The notes: a model not told the origin generated them from the sequence alone. 64,000 nucleotides of DNA from Chryseobacterium sp. KLBC 52 (GCF_003347605.1 NZ_QDFZ01000012.1:62001-126000), one strand, 5' to 3'. Shown: positions 49,419-58,811, counted from the first letter of the stretch. Program-made: numbers and translations.

Positions 49419-50075
49419 ATGAAAAAAATATTATTAGCGGGTGCTGTTGCACTTTTTGGTTTATCAAACGCTCAGATTGCTAAAGGAACTACATATTTAT
49501 CAGGATCTGTTGGTTATTCTCAAGTAGAAACGAACAACGGTAACCTTAAAACTGAAAACTTCAACGTATTACCTACAGTTGGATATTTCGTTAACACTAA
49601 CTTAGCAATCGGATTAGGTGTAGGATACCAAACTGAAAAAACTACAGCTACTACGACTACTACAATCGGAAACGCTACAACTGTAAGCGAAAATGTAGTT
49701 AAGCAACCAGCTTTCGTTGTTGCTCCATTCGTAAGAAAATACTGGACTTTGTCTGACAAGTTGTATATCTTCGGACAATTAGCAGTTCCAATGCAGTTCG
49801 GAAAAACTGAAACTGAAACTAGCTCTGTAACTACAGCTGGAAATACTACAATTTCTAACTCTACTTCTACTGAAGCTAAATACACTCAAATCGGTGTTAC
49901 TGTTAAGCCAGGTTTAGATTATTTCTTAAACAAAAACTGGTCTATCGAAGCTACTATCGGTGAGTTCGGTTATAACAACTACAAGCCAAAAGATGGTGAT
50001 GCTACAAACAACTACAACTTCGGATTGAATTTATCTTCTGTAACTTTCGGAGTTAAATATGTATTTGCAAAATAA
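49419..50075 (+). CDS. Outer-membrane beta-barrel protein, paralogue 1
   Basis: A 218-residue protein with signal peptide MKKILLAGAVALFGLSNA. The mature N-terminus IAKGTTYLSGSVGYSQ, central FVVAPFVRKYWTLSDKLYIFGQL and C-terminus NLSSVTFGVKYVFAK are shared with the next gene, so the two are tandem duplicates that differ mainly in presumed loops (Thr-rich here: TTATTTTTIGN). Probably an 8-stranded barrel of the outer membrane. The long upstream spacer suggests regulated or high expression. Confidence 0.86.
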   Translation: MKKILLAGAVALFGLSNAQIAKGTTYLSGSVGYSQVETNNGNLKTENFNVLPTVGYFVNTNLAIGLGVGYQTEKTTATTTTTIGNATTVSENVVKQPAFVVAPFVRKYWTLSDKLYIFGQLAVPMQFGKTETETSSVTTAGNTTISNSTSTEAKYTQIGVTVKPGLDYFLNKNWSIEATIGEFGYNNYKPKDGDATNNYNFGLNLSSVTFGVKYVFAK

Positions 50076-50095
50076 TAAACAAAGCATATAGCAAG

Positions 50096-50126
50096 AAAGC
50101 CCTGAGAAACCCTTAGGGCTTTTTTT
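50096..50126 (+). terminator. Intrinsic hairpin between barrel paralogues
   Basis: AAAGCCCT pairs with AGGGCTTT around a loop that can pair further, followed by seven Ts. No promoter box follows before the next gene, so it is probably partly read through. Confidence 0.75.
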
Positions 50127-50150
50127 CTATACAAAACTAATATAAAAATC

Positions 50151-50813
50151 ATGAAAAAAATCGTATTGATGGGTGCTGTGGCGCTTTTCGGTTTATCAAA
50201 TGCACAGATCGCAAAAGGAACTTCTTATCTTTCAGGTCAGGTAGGATATTATCACAATGAGAAAAACGAATTTGAAACCAATAGAAAGGATGACGTGATC
50301 AGAATCCTTCCTACGGCAGGGTATTTCGTTACTACTAACCTGGCTGTGGGACTTGGCGTAGGCTATAAAAGCTCTGTTACAAAATATAAATTGGGCAACC
50401 CTGCCATAAGTAATGTATTTGAAGTTAAATATACAGATAATGCTTTTGTGGTAGCACCATTCGTGAGAAAATACTGGACTTTATCTGATAAATTATACAT
50501 CTTCGGGCAGTTACAGGTTCCATTGGAGTTTGGTAAGGAAAAAATGAATGCAAACAGTAATATTAATGATGTGGATCCTTTGCTTACAGCTGCCTTGAAC
50601 AGAGAAAATAACTATACCAATATTGGAGTGAATATCAAGCCGGGTCTGGATTATTTCGTGACTAAAAACTGGTCAATTGAAGCTACAATTGGGGAATTCG
50701 GATACAATACTTACAAAAGAGATATTGATGGGGCAAAAAGAACGGATGATTACAAATTTGGTATCAGTTTAAGTTCCGTGACTTTTGGAGTTAAATATGT
50801 ATTTGCAAAATAA
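50151..50813 (+). CDS. Outer-membrane beta-barrel protein, paralogue 2
   Basis: A 220-residue tandem paralogue of the preceding gene: signal peptide MKKIVLMGAVALFGLSNA, then IAKGTSYLSGQVGYYH, FVVAPFVRKYWTLSDKLYIFGQL and SLSSVTFGVKYVFAK. Loop regions differ and are more charged (HNEKNEFETNRKDD). It lies 75 nt after paralogue 1 with a hairpin but no clear promoter between, so it likely depends on read-through. Confidence 0.86.
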   Translation: MKKIVLMGAVALFGLSNAQIAKGTSYLSGQVGYYHNEKNEFETNRKDDVIRILPTAGYFVTTNLAVGLGVGYKSSVTKYKLGNPAISNVFEVKYTDNAFVVAPFVRKYWTLSDKLYIFGQLQVPLEFGKEKMNANSNINDVDPLLTAALNRENNYTNIGVNIKPGLDYFVTKNWSIEATIGEFGYNTYKRDIDGAKRTDDYKFGISLSSVTFGVKYVFAK

Positions 50814-50828
50814 AATAGATATATTAGT

Positions 50829-50855
50829 CCTAAGATAGCTATCTTAGGGCTTCTT
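50829..50855 (+). terminator. Palindromic hairpin before third barrel gene
   Basis: CCTAAGATAGCTATCTTAGG is a perfect 20-nt palindrome followed by GCTTCTTTATTTT, a weaker terminator tail. Confidence 0.55.
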
Positions 50856-50876
50856 TATTTTAAAACTATTTTAATC

Positions 50877-51530
50877 ATGAAAAAAATCTTATTAGCATCT
50901 GCAATTGCTTTATTTGCAGGATTGAATGCGCAAACTACATTTGGAATAAAGGCAGGTTATGCTTTATCAACATTAAATTCTGATGCAAACAGTGTCGATT
51001 TTGGCGGAATTGGAGCAAGTCTTGAATCTAAATCCGGCTTTTATATCGGTGGTTTGGTTGAGCATAAATTGAACAGTAAATTTGCATTACAGGGAGAAGT
51101 GGAATACGCTAACCTTGGAGGTAAAGCAGTGGTGAAGGTTTCCGGAGTTACTGTAACGGAAAAACTGCATTTTAACAGAATTGTTATTCCTGTATCCGCA
51201 AGATATTATGCAACTCCCGAACTGGGGCTTTATGCCGGCCCATATGTAAGTTTCAGAACCAATACAAAAGCTAAAATTGAAGTGAGCGGAGCTCAGTCGA
51301 ATCCAGCTGCTATCAACGAAGGTGAAAAATATCTTGAAAACTATTTTGATAATGGACTGAAATCGACAGAATTCGGTTTGTTCCTTGGTGCTGATTATAA
51401 TGTATATAAAGGACTATTTGTAGATGCCCGTTACAGTTTTGGTCTTACCAATATGATCAAAAATCCTGTAGATGGAGAAAAACTAAAGATGAATTTCTTC
51501 CAGTTAGGAGTAGGATACAAGTTTAAATAA
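50877..51530 (+). CDS. PorT-type outer-membrane beta-barrel protein
   Basis: A 217-residue protein with signal peptide MKKILLASAIALFAGLNA. Strands FGIKAGYALSTLNS, YIGGLVEHKLNSKFALQGEVEYA, LFVDARYSFGLTNM and the terminal FFQLGVGYKFK match the gene at 47664, not its immediate neighbours. It follows paralogue 2 by 63 nt without a clear promoter. Likely an outer-membrane barrel; function unknown. Confidence 0.85.
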   Translation: MKKILLASAIALFAGLNAQTTFGIKAGYALSTLNSDANSVDFGGIGASLESKSGFYIGGLVEHKLNSKFALQGEVEYANLGGKAVVKVSGVTVTEKLHFNRIVIPVSARYYATPELGLYAGPYVSFRTNTKAKIEVSGAQSNPAAINEGEKYLENYFDNGLKSTEFGLFLGADYNVYKGLFVDARYSFGLTNMIKNPVDGEKLKMNFFQLGVGYKFK

Positions 51531-51551
51531 ACAAATTGTAGTATAAAAACA

Positions 51552-51580
51552 AAAAACTCTCAGAATTTCTGAGAGTTTTT
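51552..51580. terminator. Bidirectional terminator, barrel gene / ffh
   Basis: AAAAACTCTCAGAA pairs with TTCTGAGAGTTTTT; A- and T-runs on either side serve both converging genes. Confidence 0.88.
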
Positions 51581-51601
51581 TTATGAATGATTTTGTCTTT
51601 C

Positions 51602-52963
51602 TTATTTTCCAAACATTCCACCCATTCCAGGCATGTTTGGCATTTTGCTCATCATCTGCATCATTTGCTTTCCTTGAGGTCCTTGCATCATCTTCATCAT
51701 TTTACCCATCTGATCGAATTGTTTCATCAATTGATTCACGTCTTCGATTTTTCTTCCGGCTCCTTTAGCAATTCTACTTTTTCTCTGTGTATTGATAATG
51801 GAAGGCCTTCTTCTTTCTTCAGGAGTCATAGAGTAGATGATCGCTTCAATGTGTTTAAATGCATCATCACTGATTTCTACGTCTTTAATGGCTTTTCCAA
51901 CTCCAGGAATCATTCCCATCAAATCCTTCATATTACCCATCTTCTTGATTTGATTGATCTGCTTAAGGAAATCATCAAAACCAAACTCGTTTTTAGCAAT
52001 TTTTTTGTGAAGTTTTTTAGCTTCCTCTTCGTCAAACTGCTCCTGAGCTCTTTCTACTAAGGAAACAACGTCTCCCATTCCCAGGATTCTGTCTGCCATC
52101 CTTTCCGGGTAGAAAAGATCTAAAGCTTCCATTTTTTCTCCTGTAGAGATAAATTTGATTGGTTTTTCAACAACAGAACGGATCGTCAGTGCAGCACCCC
52201 CTCTTGTATCACCATCCAATTTCGTTAAAACAACCCCGTCAAAGTTCAAAGCATCATTGAATGCTTTTGCTGTATTCACAGCATCCTGACCTGTCATTGA
52301 GTCAACAACAAATAGGGTTTCATTTGGTTTAATGAAATAATGTACAGATTTGATTTCGTTCATCATCTGCTCATCAATCGCTAAACGACCAGCTGTATCC
52401 ACGATTACTACATCATGGTTGTTGGCCTTTGCAAAATTGATCGCGTTTTCAGCAATGGTAGATGGGTTAGTAGCACCTTCTTCAGTGTAAACAGGGACAT
52501 TAATTTGTCCTCCCAATACTTTCAGCTGGTCAATCGCTGCAGGACGGTAAACGTCACACGCTACCAATAAAGGTTTTTTATTTCTTTTTGTCTGTAAATA
52601 ATTAGCAAGTTTTCCTGAGAAAGTAGTCTTACCAGATCCCTGAAGACCTGCAATAAGGATTACAGAGGGTTTTCCTGAAAGATTGATTCCTTCCTGAGAA
52701 CCTCCCATAAGGTCTACCAATTCATCATGAACAATTTTCGTCATCAACTGTCCCGGAGTAAGGGAAGTAAGAACGTTTTCTCCTAATGCTTTATCCTGAA
52801 CTCTCTTTGTAAGATCTTTCGCAACTTTATAGTTAACGTCGGCATCCACCAATGCTCTACGGATCTCCTTTACGGTTTCCGCCACATTGATTTCAGTAAT
52901 TTTTCCTCTTCCGGAAATATTGTGTAATGCCTTGTCTAATTTATCCTGTAAACTATTAAACAT
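51602..52963 (-). CDS. ffh: Signal recognition particle protein Ffh
   Basis: A 453-residue SRP54 GTPase. The N domain is followed by the G domain with P-loop GLQGSGKTTFSGKLA, DVYRPAAIDQL, DTAGRLAIDEQMM and TKLDGDTRGGAAL. The M domain (from about residue 300) contains the RNA-binding MTPEERRRPSIIN helices and a methionine-rich tail (MMKMMQGPQGKQMMQMMSKM) that binds signal peptides. It targets membrane proteins to FtsY and the Sec translocon. Its promoter box TATTTTTG lies on the minus strand at 52987-52994. Confidence 0.97.
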   Translation of the reverse strand: MFNSLQDKLDKALHNISGRGKITEINVAETVKEIRRALVDADVNYKVAKDLTKRVQDKALGENVLTSLTPGQLMTKIVHDELVDLMGGSQEGINLSGKPSVILIAGLQGSGKTTFSGKLANYLQTKRNKKPLLVACDVYRPAAIDQLKVLGGQINVPVYTEEGATNPSTIAENAINFAKANNHDVVIVDTAGRLAIDEQMMNEIKSVHYFIKPNETLFVVDSMTGQDAVNTAKAFNDALNFDGVVLTKLDGDTRGGAALTIRSVVEKPIKFISTGEKMEALDLFYPERMADRILGMGDVVSLVERAQEQFDEEEAKKLHKKIAKNEFGFDDFLKQINQIKKMGNMKDLMGMIPGVGKAIKDVEISDDAFKHIEAIIYSMTPEERRRPSIINTQRKSRIAKGAGRKIEDVNQLMKQFDQMGKMMKMMQGPQGKQMMQMMSKMPNMPGMGGMFGK

Positions 52964-53112
52964 ATTTATTGTAAATTATAGGTTTGCAAAAATAAGGAAT
53001 TTTTAGCATATCCAAAGTGTTTAATCACGTAATATTATATATATACGTAATATTATTATAGACAAGAAAAATGATAAATATCAAATCATAGTATAATCCG
53101 ATAGAAAAAGTC

Positions 53113-53120
53113 TATTTTTG
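53113..53120 (+). promoter_or_regulatory. -7 box TATTTTTG of small membrane gene
   Basis: Exact box 19 nt before the ATG at 53140. Confidence 0.55.
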
Positions 53121-53139
53121 CGATCAATTAAAATATAGA

Positions 53140-53511
53140 ATGAAAATTAATCCCAATATTCTTGTTGTCATTTTATTCTTTCTGACCTTCCTAGTGCATT
53201 TCTCCCTTTGGAAATTTGTTTTTCACCTGGATGAAATTGTGATCATTAAATTTTACCTTTTTCTAAGCGTCATGTTTATGATGATGATCACCCTTATTAT
53301 CTTAATCAATAGAGTAGCGCCGGAATTTTTAGGATTGTCTGTTATTGGTTTGATCCTTTTAAAATTCGGTTTGATGTACTTAATCAGAAAAAAACTGAAC
53401 TTTGAAGTGATTCCTGGCTATAAATTTCATTTTATTATGCCCTATTTTGTCCTGACAGCCCTGCTTACATACTATGCCATCAAGCTGATTAATCATGATA
53501 AAAAACAGTAA
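53140..53511 (+). CDS. Small four-helix membrane protein upstream of atpB
   Basis: A 123-residue protein with four hydrophobic helices: about residues 7-27, 37-57, 63-82 and 95-114. Position and topology recall AtpI, the small protein that often precedes F-ATPase genes, but the sequence is not an obvious AtpI; it may be a flavobacterium-specific family. It has its own promoter, and atpB has another one after it, so the two can be controlled separately. A role in assembly of the c-ring is only a contextual guess. Confidence 0.7.
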   Translation: MKINPNILVVILFFLTFLVHFSLWKFVFHLDEIVIIKFYLFLSVMFMMMITLIILINRVAPEFLGLSVIGLILLKFGLMYLIRKKLNFEVIPGYKFHFIMPYFVLTALLTYYAIKLINHDKKQ

Positions 53512-53541
53512 AATAATTTATTGAAACTAGAAAAAATATCA

Positions 53542-53549
53542 TATTTTTG
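53542..53549 (+). promoter_or_regulatory. -7 box TATTTTTG of the atp operon
   Basis: Exact box 21 nt before the chosen atpB ATG at 53571. A longer in-frame start inside the box can be dismissed. Confidence 0.6.
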
Positions 53550-53570
53550 CACAACGAAAAAAACCTATCA

Positions 53571-54668
53571 ATGTTTAAGAAATTCGCAGTTTTATTCTAC
53601 AGTATTTTTGTATTAAACTTAGTGTCTGCACAGCACGGTGAGGCTACTGCTGGCGCAGCTCCTGCTCAAGAGCTTTCAGAGAAAGACAAAGTAAGCAAAG
53701 AAAACAAAGAGTTCATCGATCATCACTTATTGGATGCACATGATTTCACATTGATGGTTGATAAAGATGGTCACCACATCGGTTTCCCTCTTCCTGTTAT
53801 TATCTATGATAACGGTTTCCACTCTTTCATGAGTAACAAAGAAGGGTTCATGCACGGAGAGCCTACTGAAGTAGACGGTTCTTTTTATGTATTGCACCAT
53901 GAAAAAATCTACAAGACTGATGCAGCTGGAACTTTAACACTTGGTGAAGACGGTCATCCAACTAACGTGAAGCCTCTAGATCTTTCTATTACAAAAAGTG
54001 TATTGATTATTTTATTAGTGTCAATCTTTATGTTTGTATTATTTGTTGGAATGGCTAAATCTTATAAGAAGTCAGCGATCCCAACAGGTGCAGCAAGATT
54101 CTTAGAGCCACTGATCATCTTTGTAAGAGACGAAGTTGCTATTCCTAACATCGGACATAAGTATAAGAGATTCATGGGGTATTTATTAACAGTATTCTTC
54201 TTTATCCTTTTCCTTAACGTTCTTGGATTAATGCCTTTCGGAATTAATGTTACAGGTAATATCACTATGACATTCTTCCTGGCTATCCTTACGTATTTGA
54301 TTACAACATTCTCAGCGAACAAAGATTACTGGAAACACATCTTCTGGATGCCAGGAGTACCGGTTCCAATGAAACTGATCATGCTTCCTATCGAATTATT
54401 AGGAACAATCACTAAACCATTCGCATTGATGATCCGACTTTTTGCCAACATGACTGCAGGACACATCGTAGTAATGAGTTTGATCGGATTGATCTATGTA
54501 TTCAAGAATTTCATCGCAGGTGTTGCATTCCCATTCTTAACATTAGTAATTTATTTACTGGAAGTATTGGTAGCATTCCTACAGGCTTATATCTTTACAA
54601 TGTTATCAGCACTGTTTATTGGAATGGCAGTAGAAGAGCACGAGCACGAACATCATGCAGCTCACTAA
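53571..54668 (+). CDS. atpB: ATP synthase subunit a
   Basis: 365 residues from the ATG at 53571. The Bacteroidota form has a signal peptide (MFKKFAVLFYSIFVLNLVSA) and a long periplasmic N-terminal domain, making it about 100 residues longer than the E. coli protein. Five to six membrane helices follow; the essential arginine is in FALMIRLFANMTAGHIVVM. The His/Glu-rich C-terminus (EEHEHEHHAAH) is notable. Together with the c-ring it forms the proton path. First gene of atpBEFHAG. Confidence 0.95.
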   Translation: MFKKFAVLFYSIFVLNLVSAQHGEATAGAAPAQELSEKDKVSKENKEFIDHHLLDAHDFTLMVDKDGHHIGFPLPVIIYDNGFHSFMSNKEGFMHGEPTEVDGSFYVLHHEKIYKTDAAGTLTLGEDGHPTNVKPLDLSITKSVLIILLVSIFMFVLFVGMAKSYKKSAIPTGAARFLEPLIIFVRDEVAIPNIGHKYKRFMGYLLTVFFFILFLNVLGLMPFGINVTGNITMTFFLAILTYLITTFSANKDYWKHIFWMPGVPVPMKLIMLPIELLGTITKPFALMIRLFANMTAGHIVVMSLIGLIYVFKNFIAGVAFPFLTLVIYLLEVLVAFLQAYIFTMLSALFIGMAVEEHEHEHHAAH

Positions 54669-54715
54669 TTGAAATTATAAATTAAAGTAAAACAAATTTT
54701 TTAAAATTATATATT

Positions 54716-54910
54716 ATGGAAATCCCTAAAATTGTAGGTGCTGGTATCGTAGTACTAGGTGTAGGTATCGGTCTTGGTAAAATCGGAGCTGCTGCTCTTG
54801 AAGCTATCGCTAGACAACCTGAGCAATCTGGAAAAATCCAAACAGCTATGCTTATCGCAGCTGCACTTGTAGAAGGTGTTGCGTTTGCTGCTCTATTCGC
54901 AGTAAACTAA
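54716..54910 (+). CDS. atpE: ATP synthase subunit c
   Basis: A 64-residue two-helix proteolipid. Helix 1 is Gly/Ala-rich (GAGIVVLGVGIGLGKIGAAA), the polar loop is ARQPE, and helix 2 carries the ion-binding glutamate in ALVEGVAFAAL. The helix-1 Gln and following Ser/Thr typical of sodium-type rings are not evident, so it is probably proton-driven. It lies between atpB and atpF. Confidence 0.95.
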   Translation: MEIPKIVGAGIVVLGVGIGLGKIGAAALEAIARQPEQSGKIQTAMLIAAALVEGVAFAALFAVN

Positions 54911-54994
54911 TTAAACTCAAACCATTATCTGTGACGGTTGGTTACAGGTAATGGTTCTTTAAAAAAAAGTAATAATTATTTATACATTTATATA

Positions 54995-55492
54995 ATGGAA
55001 TTAATTCATCAGTTTTCATCAGGGTTATTTATTATCCAGTCTGTAATTTTTCTAGCATTATTATTTTTGTTAGGTAAATTCGCTTGGAAACCTATTTTAA
55101 CGTCTATCAATGACAGAGAAACATCTATTGTTGACGCTCTTAATCAAGCTAAATTAGCTAGAAAAGAAATGGAAACTTTAAAAGAGGATAACGAAAGAAT
55201 CATTCGTGAAGCTAAAATCGAAAGAGATGCGATCCTTAAAGAAGCCAGAGAAATTAAAGATAGAATCGTAGGAGAAGCTAAGGATGCTGCTAAAGCTGAA
55301 GGAGACAAAATGATCGAAGCTGCTAAACAGACTATCAACGCTGAGAAAAATGCTGCAATGGCAGACATCAAAACTCAGATTGGTACTTTATCTGTAAACA
55401 TTGCTGAGTCTATCTTGAAGCAAAAGCTGGACAACAGCGAAGCTCAAAACGAATTAGTTCAAAATTATTTAAACAAATCAAACCTTAACTAA
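54995..55492 (+). CDS. atpF: ATP synthase subunit b
   Basis: 165 residues from the ATG at 54995 (MELIHQFSSGLFIIQSVIFL), chosen because it matches the family N-terminus; the frame stays open further upstream without similarity. One membrane helix (residues ~12-30) is followed by a long coiled coil rich in Ala/Glu/Lys. It is the peripheral stalk linking a to F1. Its stop is 2 nt before the atpH ATG. Confidence 0.95.
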   Translation: MELIHQFSSGLFIIQSVIFLALLFLLGKFAWKPILTSINDRETSIVDALNQAKLARKEMETLKEDNERIIREAKIERDAILKEAREIKDRIVGEAKDAAKAEGDKMIEAAKQTINAEKNAAMADIKTQIGTLSVNIAESILKQKLDNSEAQNELVQNYLNKSNLN

Positions 55493-55494
55493 GA

Positions 55495-56034
55495 ATGCTT
55501 ACATCTAAAGTAGCTAAAAGATACGCACAAGGTTTACTTGACTTCACCAACGAAGCAGGGCAAACGGCTACTGTATTTTCTGAAATGAAAGATGTAGTAA
55601 AGGTAATGACTGAATCTAAAGATTTAAACAAGTTTTTCCTTACTCCTTACATCGATTCTAAAAAGAAAATAGAAGTAGCAAACGAAATTTTCAAAGGTTT
55701 ATCTGTTTCTTCTCAAAACCTGATCAGATTGGTTATTAAACACGGACGTGAAAACCAATTGAAAAATATCGCTCAGGAATTCATCAATAAAGTTGAAGAC
55801 CTTAGTGGTGTACAGAGAGTAACACTTACAACAGCAACTCCGCTTTCAAAAGAAAACCTTGACCAGATTTTAAGATCTACCAATCTTGTAAATGCTGATT
55901 CAAACTTTGATCTGAAAGTAAATGTGAAGCCTGAAATTCTTGGAGGATATGTTCTGAGAGTAGGCGACCAGCAGGTAGATGCGTCTGTGAAGACAAAATT
56001 GAACCAAGTTAAAAAAGATTTCCAATTAAATTAA
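55495..56034 (+). CDS. atpH: ATP synthase subunit delta
   Basis: A 179-residue OSCP/delta subunit: [18 protein letters not shown] at the N-terminus, a helical bundle to ~105, and the C-terminal [30 protein letters not shown]. It joins the peripheral stalk to the top of F1. It starts 2 nt after atpF and ends 16 nt before atpA. Confidence 0.96.
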   Translation: MLTSKVAKRYAQGLLDFTNEAGQTATVFSEMKDVVKVMTESKDLNKFFLTPYIDSKKKIEVANEIFKGLSVSSQNLIRLVIKHGRENQLKNIAQEFINKVEDLSGVQRVTLTTATPLSKENLDQILRSTNLVNADSNFDLKVNVKPEILGGYVLRVGDQQVDASVKTKLNQVKKDFQLN

Positions 56035-56050
56035 GAAAAACAACCATACA

Positions 56051-57628
56051 ATGGCAGAAATAAATCCGGCAGAAGTATCTGCGATCTTAAAACAGCAATT
56101 GGCCAACTTCGATACTCAATCAAACGTTGAGGAAGTAGGTACAGTTTTAACCATCGGTGATGGTATTGCTCGTGTATACGGGTTAGAAAACGTACAATAC
56201 GGAGAGTTGGTGAAATTTTCTAGTGATGTAGAAGGTATTGTACTTAACCTTGAAGAAGACAACGTGGGTGTTGCTCTACTTGGTGAAAGTAAATTAGTAA
56301 AAGAAGGTGATACAGTAAGAAGAACAAACAGAATCTCTTCTATCAAAGTAGGAGAAGGTATGTTAGGAAGAGTAGTAGATACTCTTGGTAACCCAATCGA
56401 TGGTAAAGGTCCTATTACTGGGGATTTATATGAAATGCCATTGGAAAGAAAGGCTCCTGGAGTTATCTTCAGACAGCCGGTAACTGAGCCTTTACAGTCT
56501 GGTATCGTGGCAATTGATGCGATGATCCCTGTAGGAAGAGGTCAGAGAGAGCTTATCATTGGTGACAGACAAACAGGTAAAACTACTGTTGCTATCGATA
56601 CGATCATCAACCAAAAAGAATTCTTTGATGCTGGTAAACCAGTATATTGTATATATGTTGCTATCGGTCAGAAAGCTTCTACTGTAGCACAAATCGTTAA
56701 AACGCTTTCTGATAAAGGAGCTTTAGCTTATACGGTAATCGTTGCAGCTAACGCATCAGATCCGGTTCCAATGCAGGTATATTCTGCAATGGCAGGAGCT
56801 TCTATCGGTGAGTTCTTCAGAGACACTGGTAGACCAGCACTTATCGTTTATGATGATTTATCTAAACAAGCTGTTGCTTACCGTGAGCTTTCTCTACTAT
56901 TGAGAAGACCACCGGGCCGTGAAGCTTATCCTGGAGACGTTTTCTACCTTCACTCAAGACTATTGGAAAGAGCTGCAAAAGTAATCGCTGATGACGAAAT
57001 TGCTAAGCAAATGAACGATTTGCCAGAGTCTCTTAAGCCAATCGTAAAAGGTGGTGGTTCATTAACAGCCCTTCCGATTATCGAAACTCAAGCTGGTGAC
57101 GTTTCTGCATATATCCCTACAAACGTAATCTCTATTACAGACGGACAGATCTTCTTGGAGTCTGATCTATTCAACTCAGGGGTTCGTCCTGCAATCAACG
57201 TAGGTATCTCTGTATCAAGGGTAGGAGGTAACGCTCAGATCAAATCAATGAAAAAAGTATCTGGTACATTGAAGCTTGACCAGGCTCAATATAAAGAACT
57301 AGAAGCGTTTGCTAAATTCGGTTCTGACCTTGATGCTTCTACTTTAGCAGTTATCTCTAAAGGTGAAAGAAACGTAGAAATCCTTAAGCAGCCGGTAAAT
57401 GCACCACTTCCTGTAGAAAGTCAGGTAGCGATCGTATATGCTGGAACAGAAAACTTAATGAGAAACGTTCCATTGAACAAGATTAAAGAATTCCAACACG
57501 AATATATCGAGTTCCTGAAATCTAAGCACCCAGATACAATGGCTGCGCTTAAAGCTGGAAAAATCGATAACGATATTACAGGTGTTCTTAAGCAGGCAGC
57601 TAACGATTTAGCTTCTAAATACAACTAA
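56051..57628 (+). CDS. atpA: ATP synthase subunit alpha
   Basis: A 525-residue F1 alpha. It shows Walker [73 protein letters not shown] and the [16 protein letters not shown] arginine-finger region. It provides regulatory nucleotide sites at the interface with beta. Length and motifs are standard. The 76-nt spacer to atpG holds a hairpin-forming heptamer repeat. Confidence 0.97.
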   Translation: MAEINPAEVSAILKQQLANFDTQSNVEEVGTVLTIGDGIARVYGLENVQYGELVKFSSDVEGIVLNLEEDNVGVALLGESKLVKEGDTVRRTNRISSIKVGEGMLGRVVDTLGNPIDGKGPITGDLYEMPLERKAPGVIFRQPVTEPLQSGIVAIDAMIPVGRGQRELIIGDRQTGKTTVAIDTIINQKEFFDAGKPVYCIYVAIGQKASTVAQIVKTLSDKGALAYTVIVAANASDPVPMQVYSAMAGASIGEFFRDTGRPALIVYDDLSKQAVAYRELSLLLRRPPGREAYPGDVFYLHSRLLERAAKVIADDEIAKQMNDLPESLKPIVKGGGSLTALPIIETQAGDVSAYIPTNVISITDGQIFLESDLFNSGVRPAINVGISVSRVGGNAQIKSMKKVSGTLKLDQAQYKELEAFAKFGSDLDASTLAVISKGERNVEILKQPVNAPLPVESQVAIVYAGTENLMRNVPLNKIKEFQHEYIEFLKSKHPDTMAALKAGKIDNDITGVLKQAANDLASKYN

Positions 57629-57638
57629 AAAATTCAAT

Positions 57639-57700
57639 GTTTAAGGTTTGAAATATAGTGTTTTAAACCTTAAACTTTAGACCTTAAACTTTGAACCCAA
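57639..57700. repeat. Heptamer repeat and 11-bp hairpin between atpA and atpG
   Basis: GTTTAAGGTTT (57639-57649) is exactly complementary to 57665-57675 (15-nt loop). The right half divides into 7-nt units AACCTTA, AACTTTA, GACCTTA, AACTTTG, AACCCAA, the complement of the word at 28310-28365. It lies inside an operon that needs fixed subunit ratios, so it could affect atpG translation or mRNA decay. Confidence 0.7.
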
Positions 57701-57704
57701 ATTA

Positions 57705-58568
57705 ATGGCAAACTTAAAAGAAATACGAGGCAGAATTACGTCAATTTCATCTACGATGCAGATTACACGTGCTATGAAGATGGTTTCCGCAGCGAAACTT
57801 AAAAAAGCACAGGACGCAATCGTAATGTTAAGACCTTATTCTGAAAAATTACAGGAGCTTATCCAGAATGTGAATTCTAGCTCTGATCCTGATCAGATTT
57901 CTGTATATGCTCAGAAAAGAGAGGTTAAAAGAGTATTATTCATCGCTGTTACTTCAAACAGAGGTCTTGCGGGAGCTTTTAACTCTTCTATCGTAAAAGA
58001 GCTTAACCTTCAGTTTCAGAACAACGCCCAGTACGAGGTTGAAGTTCTTCCTGTAGGTAAAAAAGTATATGATGCTGTAAGAAAAAGCCGTACGGTATAT
58101 ACTAACGGAAGTACTGTATATGATAATCTGAACTTTGATGCTGTTGCTCATATCACTGAAGGAGTAATGACAAGCTTCAAAGAAGGTAAATTTGACGAAG
58201 TTTATGTTATCTATAACAAATTCGTGAATGCTGCTACTCAGGAAGTAACTACAGAACAGCTTCTTCCAATCTCAATGCCGGAAAATACTGAGCCACAGGT
58301 TGAAACAGATTATATCTTTGAACCTAACAGAGCTGAAATCCTGGATAACTTGATTCCAAAGTCTATCAAAACCCAGGTTTTCAAAGCGATCTTAGATTCA
58401 GTAGCATCTGAGCACGGAGCGAGAATGACTGCAATGCACAAAGCAACAGACAACGCTCAGGCTTTAAAGAATGATCTTGTGATCTTCTATAACAAAGCAA
58501 GACAGGCTGCAATTACCAACGAAATCCTGGAAATTGTTTCCGGAGCAGAAGCTTTGAAAAATTCATAA
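57705..58568 (+). CDS. atpG: ATP synthase subunit gamma
   Basis: A 287-residue central-stalk subunit. The N-terminal coiled coil (KEIRGRITSISSTMQITRAMKMVSAAKLKKAQ) and C-terminal coiled coil (ARMTAMHKATDNAQALKNDLVIFYNKARQAAITNEILEIVSGAEAL) are typical; FIAVTSNRGLAGAFNSSIVK opens the Rossmann-like middle. Last gene of this atp cluster: a terminator follows and atpD/atpC are absent, as expected in flavobacteria where they are encoded elsewhere. Confidence 0.97.
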   Translation: MANLKEIRGRITSISSTMQITRAMKMVSAAKLKKAQDAIVMLRPYSEKLQELIQNVNSSSDPDQISVYAQKREVKRVLFIAVTSNRGLAGAFNSSIVKELNLQFQNNAQYEVEVLPVGKKVYDAVRKSRTVYTNGSTVYDNLNFDAVAHITEGVMTSFKEGKFDEVYVIYNKFVNAATQEVTTEQLLPISMPENTEPQVETDYIFEPNRAEILDNLIPKSIKTQVFKAILDSVASEHGARMTAMHKATDNAQALKNDLVIFYNKARQAAITNEILEIVSGAEALKNS

Positions 58569-58590
58569 AGAATTATTTTATATACAAATA

Positions 58591-58617
58591 AAAGCACCGA
58601 AATTTTCGGTGCTTTTT
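58591..58617 (+). terminator. Terminator of the atp operon
   Basis: AAAGCACCGAAA pairs with TTTCGGTGCTTT and is followed by six Ts. The rest of the spacer to 58839 shows no gene; a TATCTTTG box at 58804-58811 serves the next operon. Confidence 0.87.
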
Positions 58618-58803
58618 TGTTTTTATAAGGTTAAAACTGCTGTTTAGGGCTCAAAAATCTTTGTTTTTATAAAAAATGAACACGTAGCCAGATTATTTTT
58701 TTTATTTAAAATTAGCCCTATTATATCAAGCCTTATTTTTGTAAGAAAATTTCTTCATCGAAATAATCAATCCCGGATTCAGGCAGGTTATTTTTATTTT
58801 ACA

Positions 58804-58811
58804 TATCTTTG
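58804..58811 (+). promoter_or_regulatory. -7 box TATCTTTG of CBS-protein/clpS operon
   Basis: Exact box 28 nt before the ATG at 58840. Confidence 0.5.

Noticed and set aside
49419..50813. Two near-identical barrel genes as one gene broken by a frameshift
   Set aside because: Each has its own signal peptide, complete barrel end and stop codon; they are tandem paralogues.
53571..58568. ATP synthase operon lacking atpD and atpC looked like a truncation
   Set aside because: The operon ends with a normal terminator, and a split layout with atpD/atpC elsewhere is usual for flavobacteria.
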